A stretch of DNA of 64,000 nt, from positions 11,842,349-11,906,348 of the forward strand of contig NC_088318.1 in the NCBI RefSeq assembly GCF_910592395.1. The letters run 5' to 3'. Each line of letters begins with the position of its first letter. Position 1 is the first letter of the stretch. The notes beneath the pieces were generated by a model that was not told the origin of the DNA, searched no databases, and worked only from the letters and a program-made list of their open reading frames with translations. Of this stretch, positions 10,649 through 26,200 are shown piece by piece. A program made the translations under genes and the position numbers. The DNA is from Lineus longissimus (Eukaryota > Nemertea > Pilidiophora > Heteronemertea > Lineidae).

Positions 10649-11227
10649 TTTTAACGAGCAGTCGCTGGTGGGTGTCCTAAAAATAAACTGCTTTGTAGTC
10701 CAAATTCCACCGAAAGTTGACCTGTCACAAATAACACACGTGGGTTTGTTTACAGTTTTGGTTCAAGTAACAGTCAATAGGAGGTGATAATTTCCCGAAC
10801 TTTTTTTAGCCATTAGAGATTTAACGATAGTGTTCGATTGTGGCAGCATAAAGCGAACCGATCAAGTGTCGTATTGGTGTTCCATTGACTCAAATCTAAT
10901 TTGTCTTACAAATCAGAAGCTATTCTTTCGAAGAAATCAACGAAATCGTGAAGAAATTATACACCTGGCAACTGGCCATACTGCCACCGGGAATCCCGAG
11001 ATCGATGACATCATCGTGGAGGCGTTGCCATTGGTCGAGCATCTGCTCTAATTATCTTAACCAATCAGCTTCCTTGAAATTCAGACATGCCTTCCTTAGC
11101 ATAATTTATTCACTTTGATTTCCGTCTGCCAACGTCAGTGCACGGTCTGAGGTTTACGTTTATTATCAATGAAATGACTGCATTTCTTGCATTCGATGTA
11201 TAATTTTTGTGACCAGCATTAGGCACT
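10649..11227. promoter_or_regulatory. Divergent NUDT7/NFAT5 promoter interval
   Basis: Only 579 bases separate the NUDT7 ATG from the NFAT5 ATG, so both promoters and 5'UTRs must lie here or overlap. The segment around 10985-11030 is CpG-rich for this window and contains an ATGACATCATCG CRE/AP-1-like site. Just inside NFAT5 intron 1 (11311-11322) AAAATGGCGGAG resembles YY1. A 73-codon + strand frame at 10830-11051 has no family resemblance. Confidence 0.5.
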
Positions 11228-14200
11228 ATGCCTTCAGAACATTCGTTCAACACGGAAACTGATTTGAAAGACGAAATAAGGCTTGAAAGCTTTTATTCTG
11301 AAGGTACGTAAAAATGGCGGAGGCATTTTTTCTCAAAGGATGTGTGCGTGGTGAGAATTTTTGCGCGCCTCTGATTGGATGTTATTTCTCGATATTTTGA
11401 TCAGATTTCAATTTTTGTGCGTTCACAATTATGCTAATGTTTATCGAATAATATAAGAGAAATAAAGTTGTAAATTGGCTGCAACTTTACTAAGGAATGT
11501 TACTCCATATCAACGAGCATTTTTAATTTTTTGCACTCCCAGTCCCACACCGCGTCCCACAGCACTGACTGGCATGACTGGGCCTTGCTTGGACGGCCGA
11601 ACAGAATCCACGAAAAGACGGCCCGGCACGGTAGAGCAGAACATCGGACAATATTGTATCACCTGTTCACCATGTTGTCGGAAGATTGTGCGTAATATTG
11701 CCCCTTTTCATACGGGAAATAAACGACTTGTGGCGTAAGCGACAACTCATCGTGGTGGTGCCAGGTGGCACCGTCATTGGACAAGCACCTCCTCGCACAG
11801 TCATATAGAATTTGCCATGCCTCTGTACTTTTGATGCCATAAAGCTGAGATAATTGACGGGAAACGTTAAGGTTGCCTTGTAATAATTGGGCGGACAAAA
11901 ATTACTGTTTCTGCATCCACAAGACGGATGATGTTTGGAAGACTTAATGTGGTTTAAACCCAGTAAACTGAGTTGCTGTATATAATGAAAGGCTAAACTT
12001 TAAAATCCCCGATCGGAAATGACGTAGTTTGATCGCATTCAACTATAAATCCATTGAACAGTGGTGCTTGGTTAGTCAACCGATGACCTTTTTTTGGGGT
12101 GTGATCGGGGATTGTAAACTCGTTCCAAATGAAATACTATGGACATTGCATCACAAGTAGTCTCCCCAATGTGTTAAATTGCAGAAGGCTAAAGGATAAA
12201 CTGACAACGCTCATGGTAGATTTGCCAGCTTCAAATCAATATATCTAAAAACTGATACAAACCATGCACCGAGAGAGACGGATATTAAATGACTACGACA
12301 AGTACAATGATGTTGTGTCGTTGGTGTCAGGGCGTATATCATAACAAATGGACACTGTTAGTGTAATAGTATCTACAGTATCTACCTGATAAAACATCAT
12401 AGGCAGCAGCCTCGCTGAAAGGAAAGTGCTGTTTCTGAAAAATTCTGCATTTTTCAATTTTGTCAGTTTTAACAAATTGAACAGCCTTCACTGCTAAAGA
12501 ATTTGAAAGGGTTAAAATATTATAATTGCTAATACATTTCAGTATTTCCAACCCTTGATACTATTAATGTCTTCCTGCACACCAGGTCACCTTGTTCCAA
12601 CAATCATTGGCAAATCACCAAGAGCTTTTTTAGCAATATGCATTTTGTAAACTGGTATCGAATTGATCAGTGTGTCTGCAAGCTGTTATCTGAATTGAAT
12701 GTTAGAATGTAACCCAACACTGAGCAATAACTTCCTTTTTGCTTGAACAATGTTTCACTAAACTGTGAATTTTGATTATTTTGGCTTGATCCGTTACAGC
12801 AGTTTGAAATTCAGGGTGTGGTCTGACTCTGAGGTATACATTGCGTTTCATGTGGTCAGGAAAGAATTGTGTCAAGTTACATGACTTGAGGACATTTGTT
12901 CTGTTTGTCCACTTCTAGTTCTAATGATATATTTTTGTGAGAATTTGCAATAGATTAAATTAATTATTTTGCCTACTACGTTGCAGACTCCAAGATGGAA
13001 TCCCAGAATAATTTGAATATTCATCAGCTACTTTTGAATGGAGACCTTGACTGCTCTTCGCCGCTTCTCTCACCAAGGGCCTTGGAATCTTCCGACATAT
13101 CAGACGTAAACGGTAGGTTTTAGAATGTCTCAATAGGTGACATCTTGAGGCTATCTTGGTCATGATTGTTCCAGCCTGTCAGTAAATCTTTATAAACTGA
13201 AGGAAAGATTTGGCTGCATGAGTTTTGTTTCTGGTGTTTGTCTGAGATGAAGACACTTGTGGCTGTGAGATTTAGATAATCCACCCAGTCTGTGTTATTA
13301 TGATCGTGCCCAATCTTTTAAACCAGTGCTGTAGCAGCATAGCTTTAAAAAAACAACAACTTGGAAATGACTGCAGCGGAGCCAGTTTAGTACGGTCGTA
13401 GTTCTGACCATCTCTAAAACAATGTTTTGCAACAGTGAAGTTCGTTTTCTTGATTCTTGCCTAAAACCAGTTTCCTTTCAGGCATTCAGATTTGATATTG
13501 TACTAATGTAAGAGCACCTTGCTACATTTATGGCGAAATAAACTTCGTTTCGTTCTCGTCGACATTTCATTCGATATTCTGATATTAGCTTTGTTTTTAT
13601 GAATACCTATCATTCAGATCCGTTTACGAAACCCACAAGTGCTCAATTGGATTTTAGTGGCAACCTCACCCCGTCTCATTCTGGCTCAAATCTTGCATCG
13701 CAACTGGACACTTTAGAAACTATTGCTGATCGGGTAAGTATCCATGGCAACCACAGCAAGGAGCAGTATCACCTGGAGTCACGACTGATGGTACAGATCC
13801 AGGACGAGGTGGCATCAATATCAAGTTACAGTTCTGTGTCAAGTCCAGAGATTATCTCCCCATCACATTCGGGTATAACGTCCCCAAGTACATTTCTCAA
13901 TCAGGACGGTAGTACGCAATTATCACTGATACAAAAGGCTGAAGATCTGAATCTAGATTCTGAAACAACAAATCTGGACTCTGGTAATGTTTGGACGCTA
14001 TTCCAAGATCCAGAACTGACACGGAAGGTCTTAAAAAAGGAGGAACAATCGGACACTTCGTCAGTGAGCCATGCGGAGGACAATGTCATTTGTACGAATT
14101 CGTTTGATGTGGGGAGTGCTATATCCTCGTCACAGTTCGTTTTCAAACAGTTCGGCCAATTGGTCCCGGGAGTGCTGACTTTAACTAACCCAGCAGCTAC

Positions 14201-17200
14201 ATCAACCAGCCTCAGTGGAAGTAATGGTGCCGCCATAACCTCAGCGGCCATCTCCACAAGGTAATTATATGCCTTAACTTGCTGCGACAGTGCAGCATCT
14301 TTTCTAACATACTCATGTGTGGTCTCTGGTCCCATCCTCGTGAATGTCTCGCTGTCTCATTGGGCCACCTCACATGTGGCCTAGGGAAACTTCTGCTTGG
14401 TGCTCAAGGTGATTTTCTTCCGTTTCTAGCCCTGTACCGGTTATACGCCAGCCTGCCAAGCGGCTGAAGACACCATCGTTGGGTCTGCCATTCCCCTCAA
14501 AACAGGGTGGTTATGAGTTGAAGATTCTTGCCCAGCCAGAGGAACAACATCGTGCTCGATACATGACTGAGGGAAGTCGTGGGTCCGTTAAAGACACCTC
14601 CGGTCAGTCGCATCCAACAGTCCAGGTGAGCATCGAAGTTGTGAGGGTGTCAACACGACAGTTTAGCACAGTCTAGAACTTGCTTCTGATACAAATGTAG
14701 AATGGGTTTTGATTTGTTTTTGCAAAGCTAACTTGACATACCCCCGGCAGTCGTTATTCCACACACAGCATTTCTATACCAGGAGCAAAGGACTAAATAT
14801 CATTTTAATATTGAAGATCTCCCGAAGTCATTTTTGATGACGTTTTGTTCCAACACCCATTGAACTGGTTCATCTTTCAGCTCCTTGGATATAAACAAAA
14901 GGCGACTGTGCAAGTATTTGTGGGGTCCGAAACCCCGCGTGTGAAGCCCCATGGATTTTATCAGGCCTGCAAAGTGTGTGGTAAAAACTCTGCTCCTTGC
15001 TCCGAGAGAGACATTGATGGAACGACTGTGATTGAGATGGATTTTGATCCAGACGAAGATATGAAATTAAGGTAAGCATAACTTTTTGATTGTATTGTAA
15101 GTCGGCACGGCACATTTCTTGTTTTGTTCTGAACAAAATGCTTGCTGCCCTGGAGAACTAAGTCATGACTGCGTAACCTCTGGTTCAATAAATCTTGGTA
15201 GAGAAATGGTTGGTGGGTTTGTTTTTTGCAAGGCTAATGGAAAATTTCGTAGGATTTTATAAAAAGTTGTTGACACAATTAATGAAAAAGTTGAAAATGG
15301 ATTAAAGGAATGATTTCATGCTGTTGGCCTAATGCTTGTGACCTAAACCTAATACAAGGGTATACCGTATTACATCTAACATGTCTAAATATCTAATTGA
15401 AAATTTGGTTACAAACATTGTGTGTTTTGCTCTGGTTACTCATTTCATAAAATATGCTACATGTTACTCGTTAGCCTGCATAGCTTTTGCTTTGACTGTG
15501 AATCAAACATTTATTGGAAGGTAATAAATAATTCTTGTTCATACACGGTACATGTAGGTTGAGCATTTGAGACCAAAGACGTCTTTGTCATGGCAAGCTT
15601 CCAGGTTGTGAGCTTAGCCTTTAGTGGCGGCAGAAAGAGGGATGATTTGCGTATTGATGTTGGCTAGTAAACTGACTGTCTCATGTTTGCTGAAAGGTTC
15701 ATGTATTCAAAATACATTGTGTCCAATTCAATCAATATGGCAAATTCTCCCATATTCTTTTGCTGCGTTCGATCATGATCATTATATACATGTACTCTCA
15801 ATACTGCAGAAAGTCGCAAAGTCGGCGGTCCAAATGAGTCTTCCAGCACTCCCCACGGCTTGGTCTTCAGTTCTGCTCCTTCCGGCCACTCCTTACTTCA
15901 AGCAATCAGGGTTAATGAAATTCACACATTTCTGTTATGCTGATGGGTGATGCACGATGAGCAGATTCAATTCTGATGGTAACCTCGATAGGTCAAGTGT
16001 AGGAGACAGAAGTCAGTCTAAATCATTTGTGCAGGGTATCTCAATATTACAATTGAATTGAACTAGAACTCTGCTCTGTCTAATAACTGGAACATTCCAA
16101 TCCAAGTGGGCAAGTGTTAACAGGTGCACACTTCTTTTACATCTTTTATTATTTTTGGAGGAAGAACTCTTGTTTACCTATTTCCTCTTGTACTTACCTT
16201 TAAAGGGGGGTGGATAAGTTCGAAAAACCCTGCATCGACCATAATAGACTAACACTAACAGTACCGGTACATATCTGTGGCACTAGAACAAGCCTAATGT
16301 ACTTCATGGAGTTTACTAACGAGCAATGTTATAGTCTGCTAATTAAGCAGGGAATGTCAGGCCTAGAGGTATAGATTCGTACCTCTGCATGGAACCATTA
16401 TAAAAGTGCAATGTGTCCGAGATTGTGTGCCAAAGATTTATGTGCATAATGAAATAAAGAATGTGCAAAGGAAATACCTGAAGGCTATAAAGATATCCTT
16501 TGGTGGTTTGCCAAATAATTGGTTGATTTCTTTCATTCCTGTAGACTAAGCTTGAGCTTCCTTGTTCGACGTTGAGAATCCTTGATAGAAGGGTACAGTA
16601 CTCGGCCACCTTGAGTTGGAATGTGCTTTTAGTCTATATCAACAGGTACAAGGTTGCTTACCTTTGCCTTCTCTGTGTTACCTGTGTTACTTACTGTTCT
16701 GGCGGGCTAGTTTAATAGTAGATGCAAAGTTATTTTATTTTTTGGAGAACACAATTGCTGCACAACAACCCTCTCCCCCAAAAAGTTCATCCCTACCATT
16801 TTCACTAGACTTTTTAGCCTCTGCTGCTTATTTTTTTAATACAAACTAGTTATTTTAAAAAATTCATTCCCGCAATATTCAATGGCGGGCGTGCAAGTGA
16901 GTCCATGTTCTTTGAAAAATAATCTGCTGTTGCACTCCTGCCACGCACACAGCATGGCTTGTGCTACCATTATGATGGACTGCCAGCTGAATTTTCATAA
17001 ATCCGTAATCCAATGAATAAAGTAAGCTTGGCCTTAATTTGCAATGTTCTCATAAATCATGCAATGGCGCCGTGGTGCTGTGCTGCTGAGCTTTTGTATC
17101 TATTCACACTCACAGTCAGTGTATATGTGTAGCACAATTGATAAATTATGGAGATTTTTTTAAAGTCTGGAGAGATGATAACCAAACCGATGAATCTTTT

Positions 17201-20200
17201 CAATAATTGTTGAAACTGAAAGCCGTTTCCTTTTTCAGTGCATGTGTACTATGGCACGGGAGCTGTATTTTCTGATCACAGAAGGGGCGCAGGAAACCTT
17301 TTGTGCATGCGTATGGAAATGTGCGTATGTGCATGCAATTCCTGTATCTCTAGCCACTTGGCACGGATTTGTACATTGAACAAATACAGAACTTGTAACT
17401 TATATTCATGAGTATTCATAAAAATGACTGCAAGCATGCAAGAATTCAAGCAAATGCTAATAATAAAAGCATAAATAATCAGCAGTGTTTCAGCTGAAGG
17501 GCTTTAGCAGGGCACAGACACCGACTGTGTGCTAATTTATTCCTTTCCTGCTGATCAGATTGGCATGATTTTATATCATTTGCATTTTTAGGGACCACAC
17601 ATTTTACATCATCGAGGTACAATGTATTTGATTTGACAAATCTTTCAAGGCCACACATTAGCTGTTTGACTTTTGTGATTATACCGGCACATCTCTTTTC
17701 CAACGCTCAAGCGGTGTGCACAATGGCTGCTGCCTGTTTCAGGCTGTACCCTTTTCAGATTTCTATCAGAAAACTAAAATAATGACATCAAAATGATGTT
17801 GCCAATTTAATCTTATATCAATAATTGATATTTTGTGCTCAGGCTGATTGGTGACACCAGGTGATAATGGTACTGCATTGTGCTGTAGAAAAAACAACTG
17901 ATGTTTTGAGTTGCCTATCGTGTGGTTGGTATCATTTGGATAGGTATCATTTGGATAGTATCCAACACTAACAATTGATAAGTACACAGCAGGTGGCGGT
18001 ATCAATTTCATGTGTGTGGTTACATTACCTCTCTCTGGATATTGATTGAATAAAATATCTAGGCCTTAAATAACTAGTCTGGTGACCAATGGCATCAGCA
18101 GCTTGTCTGAATTGCTGTATTTTTGTATTCAGGTCATATCATGATTTATTTAATTTTCAAAGTTGACCGATGAATTACTCTGCAACGTAAAAGTACATTG
18201 AGGTATAATCTCACTAGTTTAAAGTGCAGTGTAACATTTTCTCAAGTCCCCCATTGGCACAAAAAGATTTTGATAATAGGCCAATACCATTGTTCGAACG
18301 TCCAAATAGACCCTTCTTGACTTTGTGTAGTCAGCCAGATTTCTTTATTGGCGGTGTGATCCCTTGATCCAATTCAAAAAAACCTTAAAAGTTTGGCAGT
18401 CCAGATGACGCACTGTTAAAAAAATTTTTTTTCAGTGCTAAAAAAACTTGTGGAGTCCATAAATCATTTCTGTCGGTGCATCTATCAGGTCATTGCCTTC
18501 AGCACAGCAACACCATGTGTGGGTCAATATTGCAGCATTCAAAATGTAGTGCCCTAGTACTAAAAGAACTGATACTGTGAAAAGTCATGAAAATGAAAGT
18601 TTTTTGCTTCGAAGGGTAGTTTTCTGTACGCTGTCGTGAATGTCATGAAACACTGCGTTCTAATCAGCCTCAAGTTCAGGTGCCCATAGTATCAGTGTTA
18701 CTGTTTAAAAAAACCTGTGACCAGCTTTCTGTAAACCACTAAATTTTTGAAGCGATCTTCCTGTTTTATTTGCGGTGCCAGTGATTTCACTGCCCACTGT
18801 TGTCGGTCAAGCTCTCCTCTCAAGTTTTCACACTGATGGGACCTCCAGGAATGACTCGGGGGCCCTGGAGGCGCCCAGACGACTTCAGAATGAGCTATTC
18901 TTATATAAAAAGATTTATTGTCAAACCCTGGGTAAATATTGTTGTGGAACGCCAGGCATGATCCAACTGGGTGAGGAGCCCAATCAATCATTCAAGATCT
19001 GCATAAATTACAGATGACTGTGGTGAATTACAATGCACTCTGGAACTCGCTCCCCTCCTACTTCATGCATATATTATACTGCTCAGCAACAAATCATATA
19101 AATACAATTTTTTTTAGTTGCTTCTTTTCAGTTTGACCTCTTACAGAGCCAATTCTGTAGTTTAGTATAAGTTAAGTACAAGCAGAATGATTCGAAGAGA
19201 ATGCAAAAAATATGAGTTACATGAAGCATTATGCATTTCTCATGTTGAAATAAATGTGCTAACTAATCATCTGCTCTCTACATTATATCTTTCAGTATTG
19301 ACTGCGTTGGTATTCTTAAGCTGAGGAATGCAGATGTCGAACAAAGAATAGGGTTGGCCAAGTCAAAAAAGAGGAGCACGAAAGCGCGACTTGTATTCCG
19401 AGTGTGCCTCCCAAAGGCTGATGGCTCCACCCTCACGCTCCAAGTTGCATCAACTCCAATTCTTTGCAGTAGGTTGTTAATACTATCGGTACATCTGGTC
19501 AAAGTAGCACCCATGAAAATCGTTTCCTCTCAATCAGTCAAGAGGAAGTCTGACTGATTTAGATTATAAATTTACATTTTTTCAATAAACTCTTCACTTT
19601 GACAATCCGATATCAAATTCAAAGTTTAAGCCGCGTTGATCTGTATTTTGAAAAGAATATGTAAAATTTAGGTCAAGTGTCCTCTGAATACTTCTTTCAA
19701 GAAATTGCATAGAAAAAGACGATGTCAATGCTGTATGATCACGAAAATCAATCAAGACGGGGAGAATGTGACATGTCTATAAAATCGAATTATTTAGACC
19801 ATTCATCATAAATCAACATTCTAATGATCTTTATCAATAATGGAATTCTCTCCATAGACGCGTAGTGCCTTTGTATCAGTCCAAAAATAACCTCTATCAA
19901 ATTCTTTGAAGGCACGCGATAGGAGGATGTGGACAAATGGAAAAAGCACGGGTGTTTTTATCAATATTGTCGTCTTTAAATACCTTGTCCCCAATCTCAT
20001 TCAATTACCAAGGCGAGACCTACTTTCCATTGAATGATTCTGTCAGGATATGTATAAAAATGGCTTCATCCATGCCTGGTGAATGTGCTTTTCATTATAA
20101 TGATATTTATCATATTCTTAGAGATGATACGTTATGTTCCATTCAAAAGAGAGGTTATTATGTATATCTTATGCAAATTCTCACAAGGCCTACATTTTAT

Positions 20201-23200
20201 CATATTATACTTGAAAAACATTTAGAAAAGCCCATCCTAGTTCAGTATGAATAAAAAACTATTACAATATTACCAACTGTCGTCTGCCCTGGAAACGTGC
20301 CTAGACCAAAGTTACACTTACAGACGAAATCCTGGGCTTAACTGCATTTTATATTGGGATATTTTTTGGAAATACAAATAAATTTGTGAGAGTTTCGGCC
20401 AGGATGATGGGGGGGGGGGGGGGGGGGTCTACCCCCATGCCCAAATAATGGGTGGGATATGTCCACCCCCTCTGACCACAATACCCTGAATGTATAGAGT
20501 GGGAATGCAATAAAGATCTATGGCCTGCCAGCTAAACAGAAATATGTCTAATTTAATATGGGGTCATAGTAAATGTATTTAAAAACAATTTCCTGTCCCA
20601 TAAACATGGTTAAAACCAAGTTAGTATTGATTTATTCAGGTTGTGCAATAAAATTCCCCAATAAACATACCTTTTTTTCTAGTCTGTAGTATAGTGTTTC
20701 AGGAAAACAGAAAGTGAAAGAGAGGAATGTGATCCGTTGCCATCATCATCTTAATTTCTTTATGCATCCAGCTGAGTTAAAACTTTCCAAAAATTCAGTC
20801 TAAAAAATCTGAAATAATTTTGCTAACTCTTATTGTAAACCTGGAAATATTTGCATGTCTTTTTTTTTGTTGCATTTTTCGCGTTGACAGATAGTGGTGT
20901 GGAAAAAAAGGCTGCACAATTTCACAAAATTGCACCTTTGTTGCAGTATGTTTTTGTACTCTCTATGCGCTACTTATCAATGTTTTAAAAAGAGCTTGTC
21001 TATTATCGTCACTCTTTGAATCTATTTTACAGCACAGCCTATCGGACAACCAGAAATTTGTAAAAAGTCATTAAAAGAAGCGCCAGTCACCGGCGGAGAT
21101 GAACTCTTCATCATCGGCAAGAACTTCATGAAGGGAACAAAGGTCCTGTTCCAAGAAATGGCAAGCGACAATAGCAAGGAGGTCGTCTGGGAAAAAGCCG
21201 CTGAAATTGATAATGAGTTTTTTCATCAGGTGAGAAAATAAGGATTGACGGTTGATATAGGGAGGTGACATGTGCAAGTAATGTAACCCGGTTATCATGA
21301 GACTTATATAGCGCTAAATCCAACTGGTTTCAGTTGCTTTTAAGTGCTTCTCATGATCACCCATAGCTATTGGTGAACGGCCTGGCGCCTCTCTACATCA
21401 ACAAACTTATTTGTCCGCACACTACCGCCCGATCACTCCGTTCTGAGGCACAGCATCTTCTTATCGAGCGTCCATTCCGGCTGGTAACATTCGGGGCAAG
21501 GGCATTCTCAGTGCATGCCCCTCGAAAGTGGAACTCACTAGGCCATGACCTGAGGAAAGAAACTGACTCCATCACCTTCCAAAAAAACTTGAAAACTTTC
21601 CTCTTCCGCGAGCATTTTGGAGTGTAAGCGCTTTTGAACATTGCTTTCAGTGGGAAAGGCGCTATACAAAAGATAATTTCATTCATTCATTCACATTGGT
21701 GTGTTGATTTATAATTCGAACCCCTCTCTGATTAAGTGCCAAGTTTGTGGGGGAAGCCCCATGTTATTGTTGTTGTCCTGTGTGACGCCATTTCTAAATT
21801 TAGCTGCATCTGTGTTATTGCAAATAGAAGTGACATAGGTTTGTTGGATTTAAACGAAAAAAAAGTCTGAATGAATTGCGACATAGTATATAAAACAGGT
21901 TATGGACTATTTTGCTCAGGACACATGTTTTGGAGGGATGGGCAATTCATAACTAATAAATCATTGTGGCTTGTATCATACTATAGCTGTAAACTTTATA
22001 AAACCAAGTCGCAATTTTAAAGGGAGAAAGTATATACATACTAGTGGACAGTGTTATGACGAGAACTTTTCATGTCACTAAAGCTGAATTTAGTTTAATC
22101 CCCTTTGCACATACTGTAAGATTATTCAATATGCCAAGTACCTGCATGTAATATCATGTCAATGTTTAATTTTTTTGCGAGAAGATTTTCGAAATTCTGT
22201 TTTAAGGGGCATAGAGTTCAATTTGGTTCTGGCTGTGGCAATAAGACTTGATACTGGAATTAGGCTAGTTTCAGTAGAGATATTTGACAGATATTTGTAG
22301 ATCAGGCCTGGTTGTTCAAAATAAAGATTTGTCACTCTTTTATGGACTCGACTGAAGGAGATATTGTCAAGTTGTCTAATAAAGTACACCAGCGTTGGTT
22401 ACAAAACTTGTTTTGAATGACCAGGCCTTTTATCGTCCTTTATTCAACTTGGCAGCAGGAAGTTAAGTCAATCTCACTAAAAAAAATATACGGGGTCATT
22501 TGAATTCAGTCCAAAATATCCCTGGATATCTGCCAGCAAGTACTTAAAAAGGGTAACAAAATTATTATACCAGATTGTGGAAAAATAAGTCTGTGCCTAA
22601 TAGATCGGAACCAATAATACATTCGCCGAATCGTTTGCCAATGGAATATTACCGGCTGAAGATGGGCCAAGAAATCAAATGGTATCTTACTTCAAAGAAA
22701 AAAATGAATGAATGAGTTGTAATTGTGCGTTCAATTTTTGTTAGTCCTTGAAGCCACCAGCACAAATTGAATTCATTCTTTGATAGAGATGTATATCTGG
22801 GTGGCTTTCTTCTTGTTTTTTTTTCTGCACAAAAACATTATAAATATTACTTTTCTAATTCTATTCATGGTTCTGACTGAAGCAGAAATCTGTTCATGAA
22901 TGATTTTAAAAGGAAAGAGCATTAACAAACAAGATATTGAAAAATGAATGAAAAGCTTTGTACTTAGGGGATCGACTTTTTAATATGTTATTAATCAATT
23001 TCTTGAATTTCTTGCCTGTTTGTTTCAGACTCATTTAATCTGTCAAGTGCCCGAGTACGACAAATGTCAGACGTTCGTGCCGATCTCAGTTTCAATCGTG
23101 GTCGAGTGTAGCGGTAGGGCTAGTGAACCACAATTGTTTACCTATACACCTGGTAAGTGTATTTCTCTGCTAGTTTGGTGCAATGGCGCTCGACCCACTA

Positions 23201-26200
23201 ACCAACCCAGTTCTTCATTTTTACTATGAGGCCAATGTAAAGCTATCTTCTGTTTCTTAGTATGACAATGTAGTGCAACTGTACATTAAATTAAGTTGAG
23301 TAACTGTTGGAGTTTGCTTTAGAAATTAAATAGTACTGCATAATGTCGATAAAGAAGTTATTGATTATTGATTACAATTGATTTAATATTTATGACGTCT
23401 AAGAAAGCAGCATGGCATACATAGTTTCGTTCTAAGAATGGTAATATCAATGTGTTCTAAATCAACACTAAGTCTGGTCTTGAGTTAATGATATTACCTT
23501 AACTTACAATCTCCTAGTTGTAGCTGCGCATCTTGACTATTGAAAAGACCAGGAAGTGGCACCTCTAGCCATGCATGTCCAAAGGACACGGCATTGTCAT
23601 AGCGTTTCAACTTAGGACCTGGTCGGACTCGGTGACTGGGGTCGAATCTGAGTCGATCGATAATAATATAAAAATGCTTCACATCCTAATTATAGTTCCC
23701 ATTCAGTATTCTATAAAGTACTCGTTAAAATGGTGTGTGTCTGTAGGTCCTATCGAACCATTGGCTAATGTCTGACTTGCATACATGTGTGGCTATGGGT
23801 ACCATGAACATCGAGAAGTTTTTCCTAGATGAAACTCATGGTAAAAATGTTGCAATGATGCCAACCTGGTCTGTCCGAACAAGTGGCCTGCAAACATGCA
23901 TATTGCCTTGTGTTCCTCCACTGGCTAATAGGTCAACGACTTTAATTTTTTGTTTGGTGTGGAGTTTTGAAATAACTATGCATGTATTTGCAATGTTGTG
24001 GGCTATGCACCCCTGTTTCCAGAGGGTTTGGTGTGTCCATTTCAAAATTCTTGTTCAAAGTTAGAGACTTAGTTTATGTTTGGAGCACAAAGCATTTTTT
24101 AATGGTCACCTTGGATCTTGATACTGTTTTCTGACTGACGTATTTGGCGGGAACTTTTTAAAAGATATAAAAAAAAGAAAATATTATTTTGGCTTTGCAT
24201 TCACACTGTTTATTTTCGGATTTGCCTGTGTGTTGCTAAAATTTTGGAAGAAATTGTCTGATGCTTTTAAAGCAGTTGGCCAGACAAACTTTTTAACTGG
24301 ACAAAATATAATCGGGAAAAAAATGGGTGCAAATTTGACCAGTTCTGAATGTCATAAGACCAGGTTGGCAGGGTTGGTCCTGTGTATATACTTGTATACA
24401 CTTTAATGATATCTTTTTCTGTCCACTAAAACTCTAGGTTGCAAGTTCGCTCTGCTCTGCCTCTGGTTGGTTCACCTGGTAGTGACTTCTTTGCCCACCC
24501 TGTATGAGTCATGACGTTTATCGGCCCGTTGTGTCTAGTTTACAGGGGCTATAAAGGGAGGCGTTGGGTTCGGGCATGTGGTCTCATTCACTTCATTACA
24601 TGAGTCGTTTGAAAAAATCACTGGGGGAAACATCTTACACAAGAATACGAAGATACATATTTCTTAACGTCGCTGAAAACGTACTGTGGCAGAGGCAAAA
24701 AATACAGTGGCCTGGTTTCTTATCAAATAAGAAATAAAGAGGAGTCATGACAAAAAGAAAATTGGTTGCACTTTTTCGTTTGGGGATTAATGTGCCGTGC
24801 CGTTATGAGGTGGAGAAGAAAATATACTACTTCATTGGAATAGATAGAGCACTCACTTCTCAGTTAGGTGCCACGCAATCAAGCAGTTAAAACCTCGCTG
24901 CGACCTGCGATTAAAATTGCTGCTAAAATATCTCTTGTCTGCAGGTGAAACTGGTAAACGCTGAGTTTGATATTGATTGCTGGTCGCTTTGATCACAGAC
25001 TCTTGTAGTAACAGGGACCTGTGATAATCACCACACACAAGAGATTATCGTTGCATGCAATTTGAAATGCAGGAAGCAGCAATTAAAATTGCTTTACTTC
25101 TCGAACATCCCGAAGCTGTCTATTCTGAGCTCGCTGAACAGACATGGAAAAACTTCAACCGTTAGCTGCACAGCTATGCTTATTTTGTCCGATCAAACAC
25201 CTAGATCCAAATAGAAATTATAACAGCTTTGCACTCCTCATGCTGTATGATATATTTTTGGAGTAGCGCATTGGAAAAACAGTTGTTTGAATTGAGATTC
25301 CTTCAAAAGAGAATTTTCTCATTTACATTTTCTATCTTTAGGGAATGTTTAAAATTGTAACCAAATTTTCATTAAAGTTTCATGAATTTTTTGTCTACAT
25401 TAGTAAAACCACCTGAGTGGGCAGGACACATGAGTGATTGGTCTTTGTCAAGGAAACCCATGAGACCGCAGGTCGAGGGGTACATGTATTGGTGCAAAAT
25501 AAGGATCCTTCGTGTCCTAATTCAGTTATCTTGTGCATTTTTCCTTGGATTAGACAATGGTTTCATGTTAGCATCTTTCATAACCTTCTGCTATCTATTC
25601 CACTAAAAACTCAAAATGTCCTTTCAGTTGATCAGTATTTTAAATAAATGACTTAATTATCAATAATGCGCACATGTACATTAAAAATTTCTATCGAACA
25701 CTTCGAGAAAGCGCATACTGTATTCAGTCCCTAAACTCTAAAATCTCCAATTCTTGGTCTAAGAAAGGGAGACCGTTCTTACTGATGATACCATTTTCTA
25801 TGTGTATTGACTGTGATTTCACCATGCATCTGCTGTTAACCCGGAAATATTCATGTGTCTTTTTTTTGCGTTTTTACCTTTACAAATAATCACGAAAAAA
25901 ATGGCAGCGAAAAGAAAATTGAATTTGAATTCCTTTCGTGCGGTTGTCAAAACACTGAATTAAAAGTACGCAAAAGATCGTGTTATAAAATGGCCTCGGA
26001 TATTTCTGGGTTTTCGAGTAATCACAAAAGTTCTCTTGCAGACCATGTACAGCTTCCGCAGGGATCAGGGGGGCATCACCAAGATGCTTTGGGGAGGGTA
26101 CTACAGCTGGATTCAGGGGCACCTAAAAATAAACCATAAATTCTGAAACGTGGATTTTGTAAGGGGAGACAAAATTTGGTTGCCACAAAAAGGTGAAAGA

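Noticed and set aside
10830-11051. 73-codon frame in the NUDT7-NFAT5 interval
   Set aside because: No family resemblance; it lies in the shared promoter/5'UTR interval.
19937-20254. 105-codon + frame in NFAT5 intron 6
   Set aside because: No recognisable motif, splice context or homologue, and AT-rich composition like the intron.
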